Below are positions 1 through 6,694 of a DNA stretch of 34,085 bases, one piece after another (positions within the stretch are counted from its first letter, which is position 1; each line of letters begins with the position of its first letter). Location of the stretch: NCBI GenBank assembly GCA_016125225.1, contig WGME01000022.1:1-34085 (forward strand), given 5' to 3'. The stretch comes from a bacterium. GTDB lineage: Bacteria > Planctomycetota > Planctomycetia > Planctomycetales > Planctomycetaceae. The notes under the pieces are model-generated. The model worked only from the letters and a program-made list of their open reading frames with translations, was not told the DNA's origin and did not search any database. The translations under genes were made by a program, and so were the position numbers.

Positions 1-1
1 G

Positions 2-238
2 CCCGGAGCCCCGGGGGAACCGCTCTATTTCGAGGTCTGGAACGATGGCTGGCGGGATGAACTCTTGGGGGGCTTCGTGCTCTATCCGACCTTGAATGCT
101 TCCGCTGATCCAACATCACCACCGAAGATGCAGGAACAGACTCAGAGTGTGCGGATTCTGTGGGACTGGAAAGATCGTTCGCTGCGGACCCAGGTAGGAG
201 TCGCCCATCTGCGATTACGGCTGATTCCCGTGCATTGA
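2..238 (+). CDS. C-terminal fragment of an unrecognised protein (5' end outside window)
   Basis: An open frame runs from the window edge to a TGA at 236-238, giving about 78 residues. The visible part is rich in Trp and Leu (WNDGW, ILWDWKDR, VAHLRLRLIPVH) with no low-complexity bias, and it is the only frame without early stops here, so it is likely the 3' end of a real gene. There is no recognisable domain, signal or membrane segment in the fragment. I cannot assign a function; the upstream sequence would decide it. Confidence 0.6.
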   Translation, partial: PGAPGEPLYFEVWNDGWRDELLGGFVLYPTLNASADPTSPPKMQEQTQSVRILWDWKDRSLRTQVGVAHLRLRLIPVH

Positions 239-250
239 CACCGCTGAGCT

Positions 251-271
251 CCCCCCCCCCCCCCAAAAAAA
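251..271. repeat. Homopolymer tract, 14 C followed by 7 A
   Basis: Fourteen consecutive C are followed directly by seven A, ending about 17 bases before the likely start codon of the small lipoprotein gene at 289. Tracts of this length are prone to slippage in replication and to sequencing error. Its position in the leader of the next gene would allow length-dependent expression, but that is inference. Confidence 0.9.
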
Positions 272-288
272 CTCCCGAGGTAATGACC

Positions 289-465
289 ATGCTTGAGCCG
301 AAACTCAGCCACCCTGTTTCCCTGATCACGGGACTGCTGCTGGCGGCCATGACCGTCAGTGGCTGCGGCACAGCAACTACCGACGGCGTGGTCTCAGCCA
401 CCCCCACCGTCCCCGTGGAATCAGCTCCGACTCCCGCGGAAGCAACAACCCCGCCAGAACCGTGA
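289..465 (+). CDS. Small secreted lipoprotein
   Basis: About 58 residues. The N-terminus is a classic lipoprotein signal: a positively charged start, a hydrophobic stretch (LITGLLLAAMTV) and a lipobox ending S-G-C, so the mature protein would begin at that Cys and be lipid-anchored. The mature part is only about 35 residues, rich in Thr, Pro, Val and Ala with no fold visible, as in many tiny planctomycete lipoproteins of unknown role. Start choice: GAGG at 277-280 sits 8 bases before the ATG at 289; an ATG at 283 is in frame but only 2 bases from it. Function unknown. Confidence 0.55.
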   Translation: MLEPKLSHPVSLITGLLLAAMTVSGCGTATTDGVVSATPTVPVESAPTPAEATTPPEP

Positions 466-594
466 GGGATTTTGTTGCGGCCAACAAAGCGACCGAGATC
501 CCGTGCCAGTTGGCTTTGAACATAAAGCCATGCAAGACTGAGTGCTGCATTCTTTGTTGGCGTCGATCAATGACGGCGGTCATTAGATGAATGG

Positions 595-930
595 TCATAA
601 CTCCTGCCGGTCGGCGGCGGCGAGGCGGCTGAAGGCACGGGTGGTGGTGGCGACCTGGTGGCGGATTTCTTCTGGTGGGTCATGATCTTCGACCATATGT
701 TCCAGCAGCTCGAGCTTATCACGGAAGACACGGGATTTCATGTGGTGATAATCGCTGAGATGTCCGTGCCTCAAGTAGGCGTCTACCTGCAGGCGGCGAT
801 TCCAGCACGCTCAGATCGGAATCCGATGGGCCGCGTGCAATATTGCGCCACTCAAGGCGGACCCCAACGCCTCGGTCTTCTCGAGGTTCAGTTCTTCGAG
901 AGATTCCTCTACTGAGGGATAGTAGGCATT
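595..930 (-). pseudogene. Decayed reverse-strand frame, unknown protein
   Basis: On the minus strand one frame stays open from 930 to the stop at 595-597 except for a single TGA at 811-813. Its translation looks protein-like on both sides of that stop: an acidic Leu/Glu-rich stretch (SVEESLEELNLEKTEA) before it, and a charged helical stretch (KLELLEHMVEDHD, then ATTTRAFSRLAAADRQEL) after it. No start codon with a ribosome binding site is visible at the 5' end, where the frame begins after another TGA at 931-933. The likely reading is a truncated, nonsense-mutated gene remnant; the parent family is not recognised. The remainder of the gene gap, 466-594 and 931-1211, shows nothing supportable. 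Confidence 0.4.
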
Positions 931-1211
931 TCACCCAGCGATGCTGTAACCGACGATGGCCAGGAGACAGCATGGCGATATCAGGACCGCACAACAGGAC
1001 TACATACATATCTACTGTATTATTGCATGTGCTTTTCACGAAGTTGGGCTGCCAGGGCCGTCGGCGAAGACTTCCCCGCCTTGGCGAAACTCTCGCCGCT
1101 TGCGGGTTCGCCCCTCGAATTGCACGTTACAAGGGCTATGATGCCCGTGGAGCGTTTGGCAATCGGCCGCAGCTCACTCCATCTGATTCGGATCATCCGG
1201 AAAGGAATGAC

Positions 1212-2318
1212 ATGCACCGCTCGATCGTTACAGGATGCCTGACACTGATCATGTCCGTCGGTGGGCTTTCAGCCGCTGAACCGGTTGGCCCGGCAGCGAA
1301 CGCGTTGCAGAAATCCCGGACGAAGGCCATCGAGTTTCTGAAGACGTCTCAGGCACAAGATGGGACCTGGACTTCTCCTGATGCCATTGGCATCACCGCA
1401 CTCGTCACGTATGCCCTGCTGTCCTCCGATGTCAAACCCGATGATCCCGCTGTGGCCAAATCGCTGAAGAAGCTGGAAAGTCTGGCACGACCTGATGGGA
1501 GCATCTGCACGGCAAAAAGCCGCATCCCCGCCTATGAAACCGCCATCGCCATGATGACCTTGCAGGCCGCGAATTCCTCAGGCACCTATACTCCCTTGCT
1601 CGAAAAGGCCGAGAAATTCGCGCGGGGCATTCAGTTTGATGAAAGCCAGAGCCTCGACCGTACAGACGTGCGTTATGGCGGAGCGGGGTATGGACCCGGT
1701 GGTGGTCGCCCCGATCTCTCGAACACCACGTTCTTTCTGGAAGCCTTGCAGGCCGCGGGTGCCAAGCCCGATGACCCCGCCGTGCAAAAGGCGGTGCTGT
1801 TCATCTCACGCTGTCAGAACCTGGAAACGGAATTCAATCCGCAAGGGAGCAAGGTCAACGATGGCGGCTTCTCGTATACCCCAGTTGCCGGGGGCAATGC
1901 TCCTGCTGGGAATACCGACGAAGGGGGCGTCCGTTCGTATGGCAGCATGACCTATGCGGGCTTCAAGAGCCTGCTGTTTGCCGGTGTCAAAACCGATGAT
2001 CCGCGAGTGCAAGGGGCGGTGAAATGGATTCGCCAGCATTACACCGTTTCGGAAAATCCGGGGATGGGCAGCAACGGTCTGTTCTATTATTACTACCTCT
2101 TCGCGAAGTCCCTGAATGCCTGGCAGCAGGACACGCTGGAAGATGCTTCAGGCCAAACGCACGATTGGCGCAAGGAACTCGCCGAGCATCTCTTTTCGAT
2201 TCAGCAGGAGAATGGCAGTTGGGTCAATTCGCAAGCCACCCGCTGGTTCGAAGGTGACCCAAATCTGGTGACGGCCTATGTGCTCGTCGCGCTGCATTAC
2301 TGTGACAAGTCAGAATAA
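1212..2318 (+). CDS. Secreted terpenoid-cyclase-like (prenyltransferase repeat) protein
   Basis: 368 residues from the ATG at 1212 (AAAGGA at 1201 serves as ribosome binding site); the longer open frame upstream has no leader-like sequence. Residues 1-23 form a signal peptide ending L-S-A-A. The mature protein carries repeated alpha/alpha-barrel motifs of the prenyltransferase/squalene-cyclase fold: SQAQDGTW near residue 52, RPDGSI near 95, VNDGGFSY near 220 and QQENGSW near 335, each preceding a helical pair. Catalytic acid motifs of genuine squalene-hopene cyclases (D-x-D-D-T-A) are not evident, and the length is about half a cyclase, so enzymatic cyclisation is unlikely. Planctomycetes have many such exported proteins of unknown role. 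Three further members lie at 19.7-24.5 kb. Confidence 0.85.
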   Translation: MHRSIVTGCLTLIMSVGGLSAAEPVGPAANALQKSRTKAIEFLKTSQAQDGTWTSPDAIGITALVTYALLSSDVKPDDPAVAKSLKKLESLARPDGSICTAKSRIPAYETAIAMMTLQAANSSGTYTPLLEKAEKFARGIQFDESQSLDRTDVRYGGAGYGPGGGRPDLSNTTFFLEALQAAGAKPDDPAVQKAVLFISRCQNLETEFNPQGSKVNDGGFSYTPVAGGNAPAGNTDEGGVRSYGSMTYAGFKSLLFAGVKTDDPRVQGAVKWIRQHYTVSENPGMGSNGLFYYYYLFAKSLNAWQQDTLEDASGQTHDWRKELAEHLFSIQQENGSWVNSQATRWFEGDPNLVTAYVLVALHYCDKSE

Positions 2319-2382
2319 ATCAGCTGAGGGACACGCAGCTTCCTGTGCCGGGTGGAAAGCTTGGCGATGAAACTTCTCTGAC

Positions 2383-5300
2383 TCAAGACTGCGGTGGAGG
2401 ATTGTCCTGATTCTCCCAGGTACGGAGTTTGGCGTCCAATAACCGGGATATGGTATTCGTTGCAGGAGAGGCAGCATCAGTAGGTGGCGTTGCAGCTGCA
2501 TCGGTGGCGGATGAGGTCGGAGCCAATGCAGAAGGCCGCTGTGGGCGGTCGGATCGTGAAGGTGATTCGGATGGCAGCCGCGGCCGTGCAATCGGACGGG
2601 ATTCTTGTTCTCGGACAGTGGCCTGCTTTTGAGCCAGTAATGTCCCCAAGGATGTGGCAGACGCGGCTGGCTTCCTCCGGAACCACCGCGTGATCACCCC
2701 GAAATCAAGCTGCACGCGTCTCATGGCGACATCGAGCGGGACCAGCATCGCAAGGAGTTGCAGCAAGGTTGTCACAATCGACTGCGTTTGCTGTTTCACG
2801 ACCGTCGATTTGACATAAATCTGGTCTCCGGTTTCGTGTCCTGTCAGTATGCGACCGCCCGTCTCCACGGCGATGCGTTTGAGCATCAGCGGACTCGAAG
2901 TCAAACGCAGGTACTCTTGTGAATAGGGGACGACGAAACCATCCAAGGCCTGATGCGTCCCCGCACCGGTGACCACGATGTGATAGCGACCTTCTCCCGG
3001 TAACGGAAACTGGCCTTCATACCGGCGAGGCCCCTGCTGCGACAGTACCACTTGCTGCCGGAAGCTATTTGGCCCCTGCACAGTGGCCCGCAGCTCGAGC
3101 AGTTCCGCTTCTGTGCCAAAATCTTCGACCTGAATCACTCCCGTGGTGCCATTCGCGAAAGAATGGACCTGCAGGCGGCGGTTGATCTCTGCTCGTGACA
3201 CTTCAGTCATGAGTTGCTTCACGAACACCTGGTAACGGTTCCATCCCAGCCAGTCACGTCCCCAGTTGGGTGAGAGGTCGGAGGTGAAGGCCGCCGTGCG
3301 ACCCACACCGTAGCGTTGCAAGGCCAATAGCGGATCGCTGACATCGTTCGCCACTTCGGGGGGAGCCGACAGCACCAGTTCTGCGCGGTCTTTGGGCACC
3401 GTGACCACCAGACCATGCAAAGGTGGCATCTCGACAATCCCTTTGAGAATCGGCGAAATCATCTGGGCTTCCGGAGAGAACGTTGTATTCCGTAAGGCGG
3501 ACTTCCGCAGTGTCAGTGCTTCCCGAATCATGATTCGCGGCAAGCGCTGAGCGTCGGTCACCGCGTGGAAACGTCCGCCGGTCTCGTGAGCCATCATGGC
3601 GAGCAGTGGACCATTGACGTTTTGCGGATCGCCGACGCCGATCGTGGAAACGCTGATGTTGGCGGATTTGCAGCGTTGAACGAAGTCCACCGGGCTGCCA
3701 TAGCTCTGACCATCGGTCAGCAGGACGATATGTTTCACGGCAGCATCGCCGGGTTTCAGTGTCAGGAGTTCCGACAATGCCTCCTCAAGTGCCGGGTACA
3801 TATCAGTGCCACCGCCGGTTCCAATGTGTCGTACCGCATCGGTCGAACGGGCAGCGTCTGCATTCAAGGCGAAAGGCACAACCCATGTTGGGGCTACATC
3901 GAAGGCCACGACTCCCAACCAGTCGCGGGGATTGAGCAAGTTGATGGAGGCTGCCGCCGAGGTGTTCGCCAGAGTCTGTTTGTCGACCGAAGTTCCGGGA
4001 ACCTGCTCGCCCATCGAACCCGAATGGTCAAGCACGATCACCAAGGCCCCATTGAGCAGCACCTTGCGCTGCGTGATATCCATTTCGACCGGCAACGCCG
4101 TTTCGATGGGTGTTTGTCGCCAGCCGCCCGGACCGAAACTCTGTGCTCCCCCGACCATCAGAAATCCCACACCCTGATGATAGATGGCATCGTGCATGGC
4201 CAGGATCTGGTCTTTTTCAAAGGCATCGCTGGGCACATTTAGAAAGATCACGCCGTCGTAGGGCATGAGGGCCAGCGGCGAAAAGGGCAGGTCGTAGGCA
4301 GGAACCTGTTTGACTGAGAACTCTGACTGAATCAAGGTTTGCACCAGCGTTTGCCAGTCGCGTTCATCTCCCGCCGGATCGGTCACCACCAGAATCTGTC
4401 CCTGACCTTGCAGAAACAGTGAGTCCATTGCGATGTTGTTCTGGGGAATATGATCCTGTCCGTCCGGTTCAATCCGAGCTGTATATTCATAGTAACCGGG
4501 CTCGCGCAGCGTGATGGGAACCACATAGCGGCTTTTGCCCGCGGGGTACTCGACGGGCTGCTCCAGAACCGTCCGGTCATTTTCCATGAGAACCAGTTTC
4601 CCATGACCCGACGTAAGAGAAGAGAGAATGACGGCCGCTTCATACGTTTGACCTTGTTGCACCTGACGAGGCAGATCCAGGCGTTCCAGCCAGACTTCTT
4701 CGGTGTAGCTGTACTCGATAGGCAGGACATCAACGGCGATATCGCGTGACTTCAATTCCGACAAAACGGGAGCTAACTCACCTTCGGTGGCTGTACCATC
4801 ACTGATGAGCACAATGCGGCTGCTGGCAGTCTCCGATAGCATGGCCGCCGACAATGAGAGAGCCTCTGAGATATTCGTTCCGTCATTCCGAATCGCGACA
4901 TCGATCTGCTGCAATTGCTCCGCGGAAACTCGTTCACGTGGCGGCAACTGCACGGCGGCATCACGACCAAAGTAAACGACTCCGGCAAGCGTCTCATCTC
5001 GCCGGTCTGTTGGCCCCACCTGTTTAACGAATTGGGCCGCGGCGTCGAACGCTTCGGGAGACACGGAGCCAGAATGATCGACGACATAGACCACAGACAG
5101 GCGTTTGTCCTGGCGGACAGAACGGGGTTCGGTGAGCACGATCACCAGTAATGAAAACAACGCATAGCGAATACCGAGGGCCGCATATGAGCGCCAACCC
5201 GAAAGCCCTGCCCCTCCGGCCCACCATTGCCACCACAGCCACGGGGCCAGCACGAGCAGTGCAAACGGCCAGTAGTATGAGTAGCTGACGATCTCAGCCT

Positions 5301-5457
5301 GAGAGAGACCGGCTGTTATGGCAACAAACGCAAGAAAAAATAGCACCAGCGGTGCCACAGCGCCGATGCGTACCGGCCGACGTGCCACTGGAAGAAGGCT
5401 GTAAAACAATCGTCGGCACCAACTTTTCACTGCGGCACTCTGGTTACCGGTTGTCAT
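2383..5457 (-). CDS. Large membrane protein with two VWA domains and a GATase1-like domain
   Basis: About 1024 residues from the ATG at 5457; a TTG at 5517 would add 20 residues, and neither has a clear ribosome binding site. Order, numbered from the ATG: three hydrophobic segments (about 31-50, 60-80 and 90-110); a first von Willebrand A domain with MIDAS motif D-H-S-G-S near 127; a beta-rich region; a glutamine-amidotransferase-like domain (ILVVTDP near 355, then GFLMVGGAQSFGPGGW) without an obvious catalytic Cys; a second VWA domain with D-H-S-G-S-M near 477; then a hydrophobic segment (LLQLLAMLVPLDVAMRRV) and a Pro/Ser/Ala-rich basic tail. This is the layout of BatA/aerotolerance-like planctomycete proteins of unknown function. 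The VWA domains likely bind metal-dependent protein partners on the outer face. It converges with the upstream plus-strand gene across a 64-base gap. Confidence 0.85.
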   Translation of the reverse strand: MTTGNQSAAVKSWCRRLFYSLLPVARRPVRIGAVAPLVLFFLAFVAITAGLSQAEIVSYSYYWPFALLVLAPWLWWQWWAGGAGLSGWRSYAALGIRYALFSLLVIVLTEPRSVRQDKRLSVVYVVDHSGSVSPEAFDAAAQFVKQVGPTDRRDETLAGVVYFGRDAAVQLPPRERVSAEQLQQIDVAIRNDGTNISEALSLSAAMLSETASSRIVLISDGTATEGELAPVLSELKSRDIAVDVLPIEYSYTEEVWLERLDLPRQVQQGQTYEAAVILSSLTSGHGKLVLMENDRTVLEQPVEYPAGKSRYVVPITLREPGYYEYTARIEPDGQDHIPQNNIAMDSLFLQGQGQILVVTDPAGDERDWQTLVQTLIQSEFSVKQVPAYDLPFSPLALMPYDGVIFLNVPSDAFEKDQILAMHDAIYHQGVGFLMVGGAQSFGPGGWRQTPIETALPVEMDITQRKVLLNGALVIVLDHSGSMGEQVPGTSVDKQTLANTSAAASINLLNPRDWLGVVAFDVAPTWVVPFALNADAARSTDAVRHIGTGGGTDMYPALEEALSELLTLKPGDAAVKHIVLLTDGQSYGSPVDFVQRCKSANISVSTIGVGDPQNVNGPLLAMMAHETGGRFHAVTDAQRLPRIMIREALTLRKSALRNTTFSPEAQMISPILKGIVEMPPLHGLVVTVPKDRAELVLSAPPEVANDVSDPLLALQRYGVGRTAAFTSDLSPNWGRDWLGWNRYQVFVKQLMTEVSRAEINRRLQVHSFANGTTGVIQVEDFGTEAELLELRATVQGPNSFRQQVVLSQQGPRRYEGQFPLPGEGRYHIVVTGAGTHQALDGFVVPYSQEYLRLTSSPLMLKRIAVETGGRILTGHETGDQIYVKSTVVKQQTQSIVTTLLQLLAMLVPLDVAMRRVQLDFGVITRWFRRKPAASATSLGTLLAQKQATVREQESRPIARPRLPSESPSRSDRPQRPSALAPTSSATDAAATPPTDAASPATNTISRLLDAKLRTWENQDNPPPQS

Positions 5458-5677
5458 GGCGTCCGTTGCCGTGGCTGGACAGGTCAACGAACGACAGTAT
5501 TCATCAAGATACGACAACGCGCTGAGGCAGGGAAGTTGAAGAGACGCTATCTTTTGACGGTATTCGAACTCTCAATCAACCGTTAATAACTGGCGATCGA
5601 TTCGTCGATATGGCGAAACAATCGCCACGCCGTTTTACTGGCAGCCCGACATCAGTGTGACCATAATCGGTGACATT

Positions 5678-5704
5678 GTTTGGCATGATACCTGCGTGCC
5701 AAAC
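5678..5704. promoter_or_regulatory. Perfect 8-bp inverted repeat upstream of ABC operon (operator candidate)
   Basis: GTTTGGCA (5678-5685) and TGCCAAAC (5697-5704) form a perfect inverted repeat with an 11-base spacer, centre-to-centre about two helical turns, in the 355-base gene-free stretch 5518-5872 between the divergent VWA gene and the ABC operon. The geometry suits a dimeric regulator. No confident -35/-10 pair could be fixed, and the rest of the stretch shows nothing supportable. Confidence 0.4.
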
Positions 5705-5872
5705 ACTCTCTCAGCTAGCCATCGCCAGCCTACCCATGTGATATGTCGCTCGCTGACTTGAGCGGCCAGACCATCCGCCTTTCCCCGACTCGACGCCTGC
5801 CCGGCTTCGCCGTGGGATCACCAGACGGTCTGCAGCGTCATGGCCCTATTGAAATGAAAAAGGCTTGTCACG

Positions 5873-6694
5873 ATGTCGATCTCGACCGAGACCAAACCAC
5901 AGCCATCGCCTAACATAGTATCGGCTTCCGATACGGGCCCATTACCACTGGAAGTGCGTGACCTTACGAAACAATTCCAGCAAGGGGCCACGACAGTAAT
6001 GGCTCTTGATGGCGTCTCATTGTCGGTCTCACGCGGTGAATTTGTTGCTATCATGGGAGCCAGTGGATCTGGCAAGAGCACGCTCCTGAATTTGATAGCA
6101 GGAATGACCCGCCCCGATCGTGGACAGGTGCTGATTGATGGCATCGATATCGCTGGGCTCAAAGAACCACAATTGACTCAGACACGTCGTCGCAAGATTG
6201 GATTGGTCTTTCAATCATTCAACCTGATCCCAACCCTAACGGCCTGCGATAACGTGTTATTACCCGTACTTTCCGGGGGAGAGCCCGGCCCTTGGAGTGC
6301 CGAGGAATTACTGGAACGCGTGGGACTGAAAGAACGTCGGCAGCATCGCCCGGATGCATTGAGCGGCGGTGAGCAACAGCGCGTGGCCATTGCCCGGGCG
6401 TTGATTTCCAACCCGGCAATTCTACTGGCTGACGAACCCACTGGTAGCCTCGATTCCGTCACTGGACAAACCATCTGCCGCTTGTTGCGTGACTTACGCA
6501 ATGATTTGCAGCGAACGGTCATTGTCGTCACACATGAGCCTGCGGTCGCCATGTGGGCAGATCGTGTGGTGGTCCTCAGTGATGGGCACAAAGTCGCCGA
6601 ATTTGCCACGTCGGACTTCAGCGATCCCCAGGCGCTCGCGGCTCACTATCAGGAGATCGTCTGCATCCCAGCCGCGGAAGGAGTGATACGATGA
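5873..6694 (+). CDS. ABC transporter ATPase, LolD/MacB/YbbA type
   Basis: 273 residues; cytoplasmic ATPase that powers the permease encoded next. Visible motifs: Walker [10 protein letters not shown] at 62-70, a Q-loop (VFQSFNLIPTLTACDNV), the ABC signature [15 protein letters not shown], Walker [13 protein letters not shown] and the switch histidine in VVTHEP. The insertion-free core and the wording of the signature are those of the LolD/MacB/YbbA family, which drive mechanotransmission or extraction of lipids and lipoproteins rather than import. An N-terminal extension of about 25 residues is present. The last codons overlap the permease start in ATGA, indicating translational coupling. First of two tandem ATPase-permease pairs. 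Confidence 0.95.
   Translation: MSISTETKPQPSPNIVSASDTGPLPLEVRDLTKQFQQGATTVMALDGVSLSVSRGEFVAIMGASGSGKSTLLNLIAGMTRPDRGQVLIDGIDIAGLKEPQLTQTRRRKIGLVFQSFNLIPTLTACDNVLLPVLSGGEPGPWSAEELLERVGLKERRQHRPDALSGGEQQRVAIARALISNPAILLADEPTGSLDSVTGQTICRLLRDLRNDLQRTVIVVTHEPAVAMWADRVVVLSDGHKVAEFATSDFSDPQALAAHYQEIVCIPAAEGVIR

Noticed and set aside
843-1211. N-terminal extension of the repeat protein gene (123 extra codons in frame)
   Set aside because: The extension is Arg/Ser-rich without protein-like pattern, while the ATG at 1212 has a ribosome binding site and gives a proper signal peptide.
3565-4242. 225-codon open frame opposite the VWA gene
   Set aside because: Antisense shadow; the VWA reading has two intact MIDAS motifs in this span.
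5743-5913. A plus-strand open frame of about 56 codons overlapping the first ABC ATPase start, possibly a leader peptide
   Set aside because: No ribosome binding site before its ATG, composition not protein-like, and it overlaps the ATPase start in another frame; chance is the simpler explanation.
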